Counted from the stretch's first letter, positions 1 through 9,086 are shown. The stretch: 64,000 nucleotides of DNA from Marinimicrobium koreense (GCF_003762925.1 NZ_RJUK01000001.1:1798001-1862000), one strand, 5' to 3'. Translations and numbers: made by a program. Notes: a model not told the origin generated them from the sequence alone.

Positions 1-1
1 A

Positions 2-901
2 GGCATCGAAGCCGGCGGCACCAAGTTCAATTGTGTGCTGGGTCGCTCTCCGACGGAGATTCTGGAGCGCGCCAGCTTTCCGACGACCCGCCCGGATGAA
101 ACCCTCGGTGCCGCCATCCAGTTTTTTGAGCAGGCCCAGGCCCGGCACGGTGCCATCGCATCGCTTGGAGTGGCCTGCTTTGGCCCGGTGGACCTGTCTC
201 TGGAGTCCCCTACTTACGGCTTCATCACGGACACACCCAAGGCGCATTGGTCAAATACCGATGTGGTGGGGACGCTGTCTAAAGCATTGGGCGTACCGGT
301 GGCCTTTGATACCGACGTCAACGGCTCCGCATTGGGGGAAGGTTCTCTGGGCGCCGCTCAGGGGCTGGACGACTATGTGTATGTCACCATCGGCACGGGC
401 GTGGGCGCCGGCATTGTGGCCAATGGCCAACCGGTGAAGGGGGCCATGCACCCGGAGGTCGGCCATATGCTCCTGCCCCATGACCGGGAGGTCGACCCCT
501 TTCCCGGCGCCTGCCCTTTTCATGGAGACTGTGTCGAGGGCCTGGCCTCCGGCCCGGCGATCGAAAAACGCTGGCAGCAGAAGGCCGATACCCTCCCCCA
601 GAATCACGAGGCGTGGGATATTCAGGCTGATTATCTGGCCGCCCTGTGCTGGAACCTGACTGTCACCTACTCCCCCCAGCGGATCATTCTCGGCGGCGGG
701 GTAATGAAGCAGGACCATCTGTTCCCGCGAATTCACCAGCGCTTTCAGGGCCATATCAATGGCTACCCCTGCGGCGCCGCTGCCAAAAACCCGCAAGACT
801 ATATTGTGGCCCCCGAGCTCGGCGGTCATGCGGGCGAAGTCGGTGCACTATTGATGGCACAGGCCATTGCGCCTTCGATGACTTCAACCGCAGCCGGCTG
901 A
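2..901 (+). CDS. ROK-family fructokinase (5' end outside window)
   Basis: Phosphorylates cytoplasmic fructose to fructose-6-phosphate with ATP, as inferred from its family and neighbours. The reading frame is open from base 2 (GIEAGGTKF, the ROK phosphate-binding loop), so only the first few residues are missing. About 299 residues are visible. Later come the sugar/ATP segment GTGVGAGIV and the ROK metal-binding stretch, in which a His (HPEVGH) is followed by the Cys/His cluster CPFHGDCVEG, typical of the YdhR/ScrK-type zinc fructokinases. It ends with TGA at 899-901, 87 bp before a sugar porter and upstream of a GH32 gene. Hydrolysis, uptake and phosphorylation of fructose are thus encoded together. 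Mannose or glucose kinase activity cannot be excluded. Confidence 0.88.
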   Translation, partial: GIEAGGTKFNCVLGRSPTEILERASFPTTRPDETLGAAIQFFEQAQARHGAIASLGVACFGPVDLSLESPTYGFITDTPKAHWSNTDVVGTLSKALGVPVAFDTDVNGSALGEGSLGAAQGLDDYVYVTIGTGVGAGIVANGQPVKGAMHPEVGHMLLPHDREVDPFPGACPFHGDCVEGLASGPAIEKRWQQKADTLPQNHEAWDIQADYLAALCWNLTVTYSPQRIILGGGVMKQDHLFPRIHQRFQGHINGYPCGAAAKNPQDYIVAPELGGHAGEVGALLMAQAIAPSMTSTAAG

Positions 902-927
902 CGGCTCTGATCATTCATTAATACAGA

Positions 928-948
928 GGAGCCACGCACGATGGCTCC
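928..948 (+). other. Intercistronic stem-loop between fructokinase and porter
   Basis: GGAGCCA (928-934) and TGGCTCC (942-948) form a perfect 7-bp stem with a 7-nt loop, followed by CTAAAAAA. No T-run follows on the plus strand, so this is not a canonical terminator. It may be an mRNA-processing or stabilising hairpin between cistrons. Confidence 0.35.
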
Positions 949-988
949 CTAAAAAATCACAAACAATAATCCAAGCGAGGTAGTAACC

Positions 989-2386
989 ATGAACTATTCA
1001 CCGGGGGCCGCGCCGCCCCGTTCTCATCGAGTTGTCATCTTCAGCACCATCGTGGCCGCCCTCGGGGGGCTACTGTTCGGCTTTGATACCGCCGTTATTT
1101 CCGGCACCACCGGTGCACTGGAGCGGGAATTTGAACTCAGCAGCAACGGGCTGGGCTTTACCGTTGCCATCGCGCTGATCGGTACGGTCATCGGCGCATT
1201 GAGCGTGGGTAAACCGGCCGACTGGCTGGGCCGCAAGCGCTCCCTGATGGTCATTGCGGTGATGTATTTCATCTCTGCCGTGGGCAGCGCACTGGCCACG
1301 GTCTGGGGTGAGTTTCTGGTCTATCGTCTGATTGGCGGTCTGGCGGTGGGTGCCGCCTCGGTGGTAGCACCGATGTATATCGCGGAAATTTCCCCCGCCG
1401 CCATGCGCGGCCGGCTGGTGGCGATCAATCAGTTGAACGTGGTCGGTGGCATTCTGCTGGCGTTTCTATCCAACTATGTGATTGGCCTGTCCATTGACGA
1501 TGCGACGGCATGGCGCTGGATGCTGGGTATCGAAGCGGTACCCGCGGCACTGTTCCTCGCCCTGCTGTTCCTCATTCCCTACAGCCCGCGTTGGTTGGTC
1601 AAGAAAGGTCGCACCGTTGAAGCCCACGACGTTCTGGTCAAAATGGGCGAGCCCAACGTCGAGCAGGAGCTGGCGGATATCGAACGTTCACTGAAAGATA
1701 ACGACAACGGCGCTTCGGACCGCCTGTTCCAGCGCAAATATATGTTCCCGATTTTCTGCGCCTGGGCCATTGCCATGTTCAATCAGCTCTCGGGCATCAA
1801 TGCGTTAATGTACTACGCGCCCCGCATTTTTGAGAGCGCTGGCTTCAGCACCGAGGCATCCCTGCTGCAGGCGGTTCTGGTGGGTGGCACCAATTTCATG
1901 TTCACCGTCATCGCCCTGTTCATGATCGACAAGCTCGGCCGTCGTCCCCTGCTGTTCATCGGCTCCATCGGTACCGCCGCCTCGCTGTTTCTGGTCAGCT
2001 TCCAGTTTATGGCCGAGGAAATCTCCGGCAGCCTGGTGCTCTACGGTCTGCTAGGCTTTATTGCAGCCTTTGCCATCTCTCAGGGCGCCGTCATCTGGGT
2101 GTTCATCTCGGAAATTTTCCCCAACCGGGTGCGAGCCAAAGGCCAGGCGTTTGGCAGTTTCACCCACTGGTTCATGGCGGCCGCGGTGTCCTGGCTGTTC
2201 CCGGTGTTTGCCGACGGCAATGGCGGGCTGGTGTTTATTTTCTTCGGTCTGATGATGGTCCTGCAGTTCCTGTTTGTCTGGAAAATCATGCCGGAAACCA
2301 AAGGCACATCACTGGAAGATCTGGAGTACACACTACACGTGCGCGACAACGCACCCGACAACGCGAAAACCGCCGCATCGGCCTGA
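989..2386 (+). CDS. MFS sugar porter, probable fructose transporter
   Basis: A 465-residue member of the sugar porter branch of the major facilitator superfamily (XylE/GLUT-like), with about 12 membrane segments. Family marks are visible: an inner loop GRKRSLM after TM2, the RLIGGLAVG and PMYIAEISP segment of TM4-5, RGRLVAINQL, the GRRPLLF loop in the second half, and PETKGTSLEDLE at the C terminus. The start at 989 follows a GAGG ribosome site (AAGCGAGGTAGTAACC). It lies between a fructokinase and a secreted GH32 enzyme, so I infer fructose:H+ symport across the inner membrane. The substrate is inferred from context only; the family also moves glucose, xylose and arabinose. Confidence 0.88.
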   Translation: MNYSPGAAPPRSHRVVIFSTIVAALGGLLFGFDTAVISGTTGALEREFELSSNGLGFTVAIALIGTVIGALSVGKPADWLGRKRSLMVIAVMYFISAVGSALATVWGEFLVYRLIGGLAVGAASVVAPMYIAEISPAAMRGRLVAINQLNVVGGILLAFLSNYVIGLSIDDATAWRWMLGIEAVPAALFLALLFLIPYSPRWLVKKGRTVEAHDVLVKMGEPNVEQELADIERSLKDNDNGASDRLFQRKYMFPIFCAWAIAMFNQLSGINALMYYAPRIFESAGFSTEASLLQAVLVGGTNFMFTVIALFMIDKLGRRPLLFIGSIGTAASLFLVSFQFMAEEISGSLVLYGLLGFIAAFAISQGAVIWVFISEIFPNRVRAKGQAFGSFTHWFMAAAVSWLFPVFADGNGGLVFIFFGLMMVLQFLFVWKIMPETKGTSLEDLEYTLHVRDNAPDNAKTAASA

Positions 2387-2431
2387 ATCAGCGAATAATC
2401 AATCACCATAAATCGTATAGCGAGGTTTACC

Positions 2432-4054
2432 ATGCGCAAGACATTCACCCTTCCCCTGACCTCCGCGCTGGCGCTGGCCATCGCCGGCTGTACTGGCAGT
2501 AACACCACCAGCACACCGAACGACACCGCCGCGTCAGCAGAAACCAGCGGTCCGGCAACCACGGCTCCTTACCAGGAGACGTTCCGTCCGCAGTTCCACT
2601 TCACCCCCAAAGAGAACTGGATGAACGACCCCAACGGGCTGGTATACCACAACGGTGAATACCACATGTTCTACCAGTACAACCCCTACGGCGACAAATG
2701 GGGCCACATGAGCTGGGGTCACGCCATCAGCAAAGACCTGGTGCACTGGGAAGAACAGAAGGTGGCCATTCCCGAAGACGAGGAGTACATGATCTTCTCG
2801 GGCAGCGCTGTGGTGGACCATCACAACACCTCCGGCTTCGGCACCAAGGACAACCCACCGATGGTGGCCATCTATACCGGCCACAAACAGGAACCGGAAA
2901 AGGGGCAGGATCAGCAACTGGCCTACAGCCTGGATAACGGTCGCACCTGGACCAAGTATGCGGGCAACCCGGTGCTGGATGAAGGCATGGAGAACTTCCG
3001 TGACCCGAAAGTGATCTGGCACGAAGAGAGCGAGCAGTGGATCATGGTGGTGGCCTTGTCGACTGACTACAAGATCGCCTTTTACAGCTCACCCAACCTG
3101 AAGGATTGGACCTTCCTGAGCCACTTCGAATCCCCGGGATCCGAGCTGGGCATCTGGGAATGCCCGGATCTGTTTGCTCTGCCGATTGACGGCGATGAAG
3201 ACAAGCGCAAATGGGTGCTGGAAGTGGACCTGGGTGCGGGCGAGGAAGGCTCTGTGGCCGGGGGTTCCGGTGGCCTCTACTTTGTGGGCGAGTTTGATGG
3301 CAAGCAGTTCATCCCCGATGAAGATGCCATGCCCGAGAGCGAATCCGGCCCGCACCAGTGGGTGGACTACGGTAAGGACTTTTACGCCGCCGTTTCCTGG
3401 TCCGACGTGCCGGAAGAAGACGGGCGCCGTATCTGGGTCGGCTGGATGAACAACTGGCAGTACGCTCAGGAGCTGCCCACCTCGCCCTGGCGCAGTTCCC
3501 AGAGCATTCCGCGCACCCTGGAGCTGGCGAGCCACGACGGCGGCCTGAAAATGGTTCAGGAGCCGGTGGATGAACTGCAGACCTTACGGGGCGAGCAAAA
3601 ATCACTGAGCAACCTGACCGTCACCAATGACACCCGTTCACTGGCCGACTGGAACATTCAGGGCAAGGCACTGGAAATGAAAGTGACCTTCACTCCGGGC
3701 AATGCCGAGGTGGTTGGCCTCAACCTGCGCACCGGTAACGATGAAAAAACCGTGCTGCGCTACGACGTGAGCGAGGAAACGCTGGCGCTGGATCGCACCC
3801 AGTCCGGACAGGTGGACTTCCACGCGGATTTCCCGGGCGTTCATGTGGCACCGCTGCCGCTGGATAACGGTCAGGTGGAGCTGCACGTGTTTATCGACTG
3901 GTCCTCGGTGGAAGTCTTTGCGCACGACGGCGTGGTCGCCATCAGTGACAAGATTTTCCCACAACCGGACAGCGAGGGCGTTGAAGTGTTTGTCGAAGGC
4001 GGTAGCGCCACCTTTGACCGCATCGAAGCCTGGCCGCTCAAGTCCATCTGGTAA
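2432..4054 (+). CDS. GH32 lipoprotein, exo-levanase/inulinase-type fructanase
   Basis: A 540-residue glycoside hydrolase that should release fructose from the ends of levan, inulin or sucrose outside the cytoplasm. The N terminus is a lipoprotein signal with lipobox AIAGC near residue 20, then a Ser/Thr-rich linker. The three GH32 catalytic signatures are all present: WMNDPNG (nucleophile Asp), FRDPK (transition-state Asp) and WECPDLF (acid/base Glu). A beta-sandwich C-terminal module occupies about residues 390-540, ending VFVEGGSATFDRIEAW. It is last in the cassette and is followed by a strong bidirectional terminator. Because it is lipid-anchored, the enzyme probably sits on the cell surface or in the periplasm. 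No endo-acting enzyme or TonB receptor accompanies it in the visible part. Confidence 0.93.
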   Translation: MRKTFTLPLTSALALAIAGCTGSNTTSTPNDTAASAETSGPATTAPYQETFRPQFHFTPKENWMNDPNGLVYHNGEYHMFYQYNPYGDKWGHMSWGHAISKDLVHWEEQKVAIPEDEEYMIFSGSAVVDHHNTSGFGTKDNPPMVAIYTGHKQEPEKGQDQQLAYSLDNGRTWTKYAGNPVLDEGMENFRDPKVIWHEESEQWIMVVALSTDYKIAFYSSPNLKDWTFLSHFESPGSELGIWECPDLFALPIDGDEDKRKWVLEVDLGAGEEGSVAGGSGGLYFVGEFDGKQFIPDEDAMPESESGPHQWVDYGKDFYAAVSWSDVPEEDGRRIWVGWMNNWQYAQELPTSPWRSSQSIPRTLELASHDGGLKMVQEPVDELQTLRGEQKSLSNLTVTNDTRSLADWNIQGKALEMKVTFTPGNAEVVGLNLRTGNDEKTVLRYDVSEETLALDRTQSGQVDFHADFPGVHVAPLPLDNGQVELHVFIDWSSVEVFAHDGVVAISDKIFPQPDSEGVEVFVEGGSATFDRIEAWPLKSIW

Positions 4055-4076
4055 GCGCTCACCGAAGCAACGTAAC

Positions 4077-4108
4077 AAAAAAGCCCCGGCACTTGCCGGG
4101 GCTTTTTT
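4077..4108. terminator. Bidirectional intrinsic terminator
   Basis: AAGCCCCGGC and GCCGGGGCTT form a perfect stem (4081-4090/4095-4104) around ACTT, with A-run on the left and T-run on the right. It lies between the convergent GH32 gene and the ROK regulator and can serve both. Confidence 0.92.
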
Positions 4109-4137
4109 GTTGGAGCCGCCATTACATCGACGCCGAC

Positions 4138-5358
4138 TCAGATCATGCGCCGCTCCGGCACACTGCCCTTGAGCAGTACGGTTTTATCCGCGCCGAAAGA
4201 CGAATAGAACGGCAGAATGCCGCCGCCCACCGCAATCGCGTCCGGGCCCAGTTGCCCCGGAATGATGGCCGGCACAAAAATATCCTTGGCCGCCATGCTA
4301 CCCAGGCGCCGCTCTACCATCGCCACCAGCTCTTCAATGATAAAGCGCGGCAGGTTGGCATCGATCACAATGGCTTTCAGATCCAGAATGCTGATCGCCG
4401 AAAGAAAGGCAAACACCATGGCATCGGCACAGTCGTTCATCCACTCCTGGATGTAGATACGGGCATTATCGATGTGCTCGGGCAGCTCGCCGATGTGACT
4501 GATCTCGATGCCCTTCTGGTTCAGGTACCGGCGGAGTGTCAGCAGCGACGCCCGCTGGGTCAACATGTCAAAACCGCCCTTGCCCGGCTCATGGCCGAAC
4601 AGCTCGGAGTGGGGAACAGGCATTGACGCCAGCTCCGCCGCGTTGCCATGCACACCGGGCTCCAGGTTACCGTGCAGCACCAGGCCACCGCCGATAAAGG
4701 CGCCGATATTGACGTACAGAAAATCCGAAATATCCCGCCCGACGCCGAGCTGCAACTCCGCCACGGCCGCAGCGGCCCCGTCGTTTTCAAAAAACACTGG
4801 CAGGTCAATACGACTGGAAATCTCTTCGCTCAAATTGATATTGCGCCAGCGCTCAGACAGCTCATCGGCCATTTCCAGATCGCTCGGCCAGGCGCCCAGG
4901 AACCAGGGCATGGCCACTCCGACCCCACGCAGGCGCTTCTGACCGGATTTGTCCAGGTGGTTGCGCAACTCGGGCAGCAGCAGATCGATCTGTTCGATGA
5001 TGTAGTCCGGATCCGGCTGATCGAATTCGCGCTTGAACTGGGCCAGGGTCTTGCCGCTGAAGTCCAGCAACAGCAGCTCCAGATCGCGCCGCCCGATCTT
5101 GATGCCAATGGAGTAAGCACCGGCCGGGTTGATGGCGTAGAGGGTCGAGGGCTGACCGAGACCACCGAGGCGGCGTCCTTCACGAACCACCAGCTCGTTC
5201 TGCTCGAGATCATCGACGATGCGGGTCACCGCCTGGGGCGTGAGGTTGGTGGCCCGCGCCAGATCGGATTTGGACGCGGTGCGGTATTTGCGCAAATGGG
5301 TGAGCATCACCCGTTCGTTGTAGCGACGCAGGCCGCTGGAATTACTGCCCTGACTCAT
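4138..5358 (-). CDS. ROK-family transcriptional repressor (NagC/XylR type)
   Basis: A 406-residue regulator with an N-terminal winged helix (about residues 12-75; YRTASKSDLARATNLTPQ is the recognition region) fused to a ROK sugar-binding domain (about 90-390). The ROK domain keeps FENDGAAAAVAE and the IGAFIGGGLVL segment. The ROK zinc Cys cluster seen in the kinase upstream is not obvious here, which fits a regulator rather than an enzyme. It is convergent with the fructan genes and shares their terminator, so I infer that it senses fructose or a phosphorylated derivative and represses that cassette. Two inverted repeats lie within 100 bp upstream of its start, suggesting autoregulation. The exact ligand is unknown. 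Confidence 0.88.
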   Translation of the reverse strand: MSQGSNSSGLRRYNERVMLTHLRKYRTASKSDLARATNLTPQAVTRIVDDLEQNELVVREGRRLGGLGQPSTLYAINPAGAYSIGIKIGRRDLELLLLDFSGKTLAQFKREFDQPDPDYIIEQIDLLLPELRNHLDKSGQKRLRGVGVAMPWFLGAWPSDLEMADELSERWRNINLSEEISSRIDLPVFFENDGAAAAVAELQLGVGRDISDFLYVNIGAFIGGGLVLHGNLEPGVHGNAAELASMPVPHSELFGHEPGKGGFDMLTQRASLLTLRRYLNQKGIEISHIGELPEHIDNARIYIQEWMNDCADAMVFAFLSAISILDLKAIVIDANLPRFIIEELVAMVERRLGSMAAKDIFVPAIIPGQLGPDAIAVGGGILPFYSSFGADKTVLLKGSVPERRMI

Positions 5359-5401
5359 GTGTTCCGGCTCCCGATTGGACTGACGGCTACCGAATCGATG
5401 A

Positions 5402-5454
5402 TTGAATGCGTATTCAACGGCAGCCCTTTGTCAAACATCACCGCAGTTTAACAA
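5402..5454 (-). promoter_or_regulatory. Candidate operator pair upstream of the ROK repressor
   Basis: Two inverted repeats lie in the upstream region of the regulator: TTGAAT-GCGT-ATTCAA (5402-5417) and the imperfect TTGTCAAAC...GTTTAACAA (5428-5454, 8 of 9 positions paired). Both have the size expected for a dimeric winged-helix protein. I did not find the same words before the porter or GH32 genes, so the link to fructan control is inference. Confidence 0.4.
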
Positions 5455-5533
5455 GGCGCGGACCATTAAGGCTAGCACCTTGTCAGTTCTGGGCTGGAAC
5501 CCCAGCAGTCCGGTTCATTAGTCTTGCAGCTTA

Positions 5534-6070
5534 TTATTCCAGCCAGACCGGATAGTAGTCGTACTCGCAGTAGCTGGAGTCCAGATCACACACTTCCAGT
5601 ACCGCATAGAGCTTCTCGGGCAATTCGTAAATCAGCGGGCTCACATCGGTCACATAATCATCCAGGCCGCAGGCCATGGTCAGGTCCGGGTAGTACTGAC
5701 AGATGCGGATGGCCTCCTGGTCACAGGGCAGACCTTCGCCGCAGACTTCGGTATACACCCCATAGCTGCCGGTCAATGACGGGCGGTCGTTCAGGCGGAA
5801 ACTCACCTGATAATCTTCCAGGCTGTTCACCTGCCAGTCGATCTCGAAAATGCCCGCATCCACATAGGGATCAAACGTCAGCGGCACCCCCGGATCCAGC
5901 GCGGTATCCACACCATAGCTGTCGATGATATTGAAGGTTTTGAGATAGGGCACAAAGTCCGAACCCCGATGGGGACTATCGTTGACGTGCGTGACCTGCA
6001 CATGGCTTTCATCGCACCCCATCAGGATCAACGAGGCAGTCATCACGATCAGGCTCAGTATACGATTCAC
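5534..6070 (-). CDS. Cys-rich secreted lipoprotein of unknown function
   Basis: A predicted lipoprotein of 178 residues. I chose the GTG at 6070 because AGGGGG lies 6 nt upstream; the in-frame ATG at 6088 would place that ribosome site inside the gene. The N terminus is a short basic stretch, a hydrophobic core and lipobox LMGC. The mature part is acidic, Tyr/Asp-rich and contains at least seven Cys in the second half (for example CGEGLPC, ICQYY, MACGL, EVCDLD, YCEYDYY), which suggests disulfides in an exported protein. I do not recognise the family. It stands alone between divergent or unrelated genes. Confidence 0.72.
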   Translation of the reverse strand: MNRILSLIVMTASLILMGCDESHVQVTHVNDSPHRGSDFVPYLKTFNIIDSYGVDTALDPGVPLTFDPYVDAGIFEIDWQVNSLEDYQVSFRLNDRPSLTGSYGVYTEVCGEGLPCDQEAIRICQYYPDLTMACGLDDYVTDVSPLIYELPEKLYAVLEVCDLDSSYCEYDYYPVWLE

Positions 6071-6153
6071 GGGGCACCCCCTATGCATTCCGGTTAACGT
6101 AATGCCAGATTACCCTCCGGGATCTGAATCGAAACTGAACGCGCGGGCGAAAA

Positions 6154-6921
6154 TCAGGCGGCAAGCAAGCCGGCCGCCCCCTCCACCAGAAGCTTGATGC
6201 CGGCGACCAGCAACAGGCCATAGCAGGTCCAGTAGAACCAGCGATCGGACACCCGCTTGTGCAGGTAAACGCCCAACAGCACCCCCAGGGGCGCGAATGG
6301 CAGAAGCACCAGTGCGGTGGTGATATTGCCGATATTCAACTGACCAAAGAAGGCATAGGGCACCAGCTTGGTGTAGTTGACCACACTGAAAAACAGCACC
6401 GTGGTGCCCACAAACACGGTTTTGGGCAGATGCTGAGGCAAGAGATAAATCGCAATGGGTGGGCCGCCGGCGTGAGCGATATAGCTGACGTAGCCGGACA
6501 CACCGCTCCAGAAACCGCCTCGCCAGACGCTGGGCCCGTGGGCATGGAGCCGCTGCAACAGGTATTTGCCCCAGAGGTAGTGGCCCACAAAGTAGAGCGC
6601 CATGACGCCGATCATCAGGCGGATCATGTCCACGCTCATGTACTGAAAGGTCAATGCACCGCCGAGCAGGCCCACCATGGCCCAGGGAAACATGATCTTC
6701 AGGTTGGCCCAGTCCCAGCGGCCGCGAAAGCTCCACAGGCTGACCAGATCCATGGTGCACAGAATGGGCAGAAGGATACCGGCGGCCATCCGGGGGTCGA
6801 TCATCAGGCTCAGCGCCGGCACCGCCAGGGTGCCCAGGCCGCCACCAAAACCGCCTTTGGACAGGCCAACAAGCAACACCACCGGAATCGCCAGTGCGTA
6901 GAACTCCCAACCGCCAATCAT
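6154..6921 (-). CDS. TauE/SafE-family membrane exporter
   Basis: A 255-residue integral membrane protein with about eight hydrophobic segments. The glycine-rich first repeat LVGLSKGGFGGGLGTL followed by PALSLMIDPRMAAGILLP is the mark of the TauE/SafE (DUF81) family, whose members export sulfite, sulfoacetate and related organic anions. The second repeat begins near GVSGYVSYIAHAGGPP. A GGGAGCGG-like ribosome site precedes the ATG. No sulfur-metabolism gene is nearby, so the substrate is unknown. Confidence 0.88.
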   Translation of the reverse strand: MIGGWEFYALAIPVVLLVGLSKGGFGGGLGTLAVPALSLMIDPRMAAGILLPILCTMDLVSLWSFRGRWDWANLKIMFPWAMVGLLGGALTFQYMSVDMIRLMIGVMALYFVGHYLWGKYLLQRLHAHGPSVWRGGFWSGVSGYVSYIAHAGGPPIAIYLLPQHLPKTVFVGTTVLFFSVVNYTKLVPYAFFGQLNIGNITTALVLLPFAPLGVLLGVYLHKRVSDRWFYWTCYGLLLVAGIKLLVEGAAGLLAA

Positions 6922-6978
6922 CCGCCGCTCCCGTCAAAAAGCGGCCATTGTACCAGTGAGTTACCCCCTCAAGCGCTG

Positions 6979-7212
6979 CTATCCTTTATCGGGATCGCCA
7001 CTTGAGCCCCCGGGGCCTTCTTTGTCCAGTCGCTCCAGTTCTTTCTGGTAGGCTTCCAGATCCTCCCAGTCATAAGGCGTCCCGGCGTTCAGGTGATCCG
7101 GGTGACGGGCCCGCTCTTTGGCATGGGCCTGCAGGGAGTGATCCTCCTGTTCATGTTCTTTGGCTTTTTCGCGCTCACGCTCGTACTTTTTCAGAAATTC
7201 CGACGCTTTCAT
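6979..7212 (-). CDS. Small charged helical protein, unknown function
   Basis: A soluble protein of 77 residues, very rich in Lys, Glu and His, beginning MKASEFLKKYEREREKAKEH; a long amphipathic or coiled-coil helix is likely over the first 35 residues. The start at 7212 is supported by GGAGG eight bases upstream. The frame stays open further upstream but has no ribosome site there. It is divergent from the GST-like gene, with about 80 bp between the starts. I do not recognise the family. Confidence 0.65.
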   Translation of the reverse strand: MKASEFLKKYEREREKAKEHEQEDHSLQAHAKERARHPDHLNAGTPYDWEDLEAYQKELERLDKEGPGGSSGDPDKG

Positions 7213-7291
7213 CGCACACCTCCGGGCCCATTGGCCCCAAAAACCACACTTTTCCGTTATCATTAGGACAACACCAGAGGAGTCACTATCC

Positions 7292-7849
7292 ATGCAACTG
7301 TTTGGCAGCTACACCTCCCCCTATGTTCGCCACTGCCGCATCGCGCTGGCCGAAGCCGGCTTGCGTTGCGAGTTCATTGAAAGCGACACCCGCACCAGCG
7401 CCGAGCGCTCGCCCAGTCAGAAACTGCCCTTTCTACAGGACGGTGAACTGCTGTTGACCGACTCGTCTTCCATTCTGCGCTATCTACGGGAAAAAGCCGG
7501 CCAAAGCTTCTTTCCCAGTCTTCGGGATTACGACGATTTCTGCCTGACCAATACCCTGATGGATGCCGCTCAGATTCTCCTGGTGCTGGAGCGTGACGGC
7601 CTGACCCCGGAACAAAGCCCCTACCTGGAGCGCCAGCGCCGTCGTATCGACACCTGCCTCGATGCGCTGGCCCAACGCCCTCTGAGCGGCCAGGCGCCCT
7701 ACAGCGACTTTGAACTGCGCCTGGGGTGCGTTCTGGCCTGGGGCCGCTACCGGGACCGCTTCAACTTTCACCAGTACCCGAGTCTTACGGAGCTGCTGGA
7801 AGGCCTGGATCAATATGCGCCATTTGCCGACACGGCGCCACCTCAGTGA
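7292..7849 (+). CDS. Glutathione S-transferase-like protein
   Basis: A 185-residue protein with an N-terminal thioredoxin-fold GST domain: MQLFGSYTSPYVRHCRIAL carries the Ser/Tyr-Pro region, and KLPFLQDGELLLTDSSSILRYL is the cis-Pro and Glu/Asp-Ser glutathione-binding segment. The helical C-terminal domain is shorter than in most GSTs (usually 200-220 residues). The start at 7292 is set by AGAGGAG just upstream; the open frame extends further 5' without such a site. The substrate is unknown; the family works in detoxification or as a disulfide-bond reductase. Confidence 0.85.
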   Translation: MQLFGSYTSPYVRHCRIALAEAGLRCEFIESDTRTSAERSPSQKLPFLQDGELLLTDSSSILRYLREKAGQSFFPSLRDYDDFCLTNTLMDAAQILLVLERDGLTPEQSPYLERQRRRIDTCLDALAQRPLSGQAPYSDFELRLGCVLAWGRYRDRFNFHQYPSLTELLEGLDQYAPFADTAPPQ

Positions 7850-7939
7850 TCCGACTGAGTAACGCGTCAGTATTTTTATAAGAAGACCGACCGCTTCCGA
7901 GGCGGTCGACTCCGACCAACCACGAGAATCAACACGACC

Positions 7940-8968
7940 ATGACTGAGCGACAGACCCAGCACCCACAACGCGGCCGGGCGCCCACTCTGATCGACGTGG
8001 CCAAAGTGGCGGGCGTCTCGCCCATTACCGTTTCCCGGGCACTGAACCAGCCCGAACGGGTGTCGGAAAAGGCGCGAGCCAAAGTCACCGCCGCGGTCGA
8101 GAAAACCGGCTACCTGCCCAACATGCTTGCCGGCAGCCTGGCCACCCAGAGCAGCCGCCTGGTGGCGCTGATCGTACCGACGATCGCCAACCCGATTTTC
8201 GCCGAAACCGTCCGGGCCATCACCGAAACCCTGGAACAGGCCGGTTACCAGACCTTGCTCGGGTTATCCGGGTACTCCGAGGCCCAGGAGCAAGACCTGC
8301 TGGAGGCCATTCTCTGTCGCCGTCCGGATGGCATCATCCTCACCGGTCTGAACCACACCGACATCAGCCGAACCCGCCTCAAGGCCGCCGCGATTCCCAT
8401 TGTCGAAACCTGGGATCTGGGGGATCAGCCCCTCGATGCCCTGGTCGGCTTCTCGCACCTGGACGTGGGCCGCAGTGTCGGGCAGTACCTGCTGAACCAG
8501 GGACACCGACGCTTCGCGGCCATCAGTGCCGACGACCAGCGAGCCGAAGACCGTCTCGCAGGCTTCATTCAGGTCCTGGACGAGGCCGGTATCAGCCCCG
8601 ACGCCGTGGAGCGACTGGAAACTCCCGCCCGCTTCAGCCAGGGCCGGCAGGCCTTTGCCCGCCTTCTGGAGCAGGAAATCCGGGCCGAGGCGGTTTACTG
8701 CAGCTCCGACACCCTCGCCCAAGGGGTATTGACCGAGGCCAGGGCTCGGAACATCGACATCCCCGGCGACATGGCGTTAATCGGGTTTGGCGACCTGGAT
8801 TTCGCCGCCCACACCCTGCCCTCGCTCACCTCGGTGCAGATCAACGGCGCCGAAATCGGGTATCGCGCGGCCCAGCACCTGCTCAGCGCCATGACCGGCG
8901 AACACCCTCCGACCGAGCCCGTGACCATCGACGTGGGCTTCCAGATCGTCAAACGCGACAGCGCCTGA
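7940..8968 (+). CDS. LacI-family regulator of the sugar-acid/pectin locus
   Basis: A 342-residue LacI/GalR repressor. The N-terminal DNA-binding domain (about residues 15-65) shows the usual helix-turn-helix and hinge (TLIDVAKVAGVSPITVSRAL, then NMLAGSLATQ), followed by a periplasmic-binding-like effector domain (LVALIVPTIANPIFAE to VTIDVGFQIVK). It is similar to the gluconate-type GntR branch. It lies directly upstream of the aldonate dehydratase, whose promoter region holds a perfect 16-bp palindrome, ATGATTGCGCAATCAT. The same site recurs before the periplasmic oxidoreductase at 21.1 kb. I infer that this protein controls both transcription units and responds to a sugar acid or keto-deoxy intermediate. 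Confidence 0.9.
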   Translation: MTERQTQHPQRGRAPTLIDVAKVAGVSPITVSRALNQPERVSEKARAKVTAAVEKTGYLPNMLAGSLATQSSRLVALIVPTIANPIFAETVRAITETLEQAGYQTLLGLSGYSEAQEQDLLEAILCRRPDGIILTGLNHTDISRTRLKAAAIPIVETWDLGDQPLDALVGFSHLDVGRSVGQYLLNQGHRRFAAISADDQRAEDRLAGFIQVLDEAGISPDAVERLETPARFSQGRQAFARLLEQEIRAEAVYCSSDTLAQGVLTEARARNIDIPGDMALIGFGDLDFAAHTLPSLTSVQINGAEIGYRAAQHLLSAMTGEHPPTEPVTIDVGFQIVKRDSA

Positions 8969-9006
8969 TTTTCCGTCTTTTTGCCATCGGGTCTTGCAAT
9001 CCAAAA

Positions 9007-9022
9007 ATGATTGCGCAATCAT
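9007..9022. promoter_or_regulatory. LacI-type operator upstream of aldonate dehydratase
   Basis: ATGATTGCGCAATCAT is a perfect 16-bp palindrome with the central CG typical of LacI-family operators. It lies 65-80 bp before the dehydratase start and 40 bp after the lacI-like stop codon. Fourteen of its 16 bases (TGATTGCGCAATCA) recur at 21124-21137. Confidence 0.75.
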
Positions 9023-9086
9023 AGCAGCCATCAACCGGGCCCAGACGGCCTTAAAACAGCTATAAAAACACGACAGAGAGAACCCT

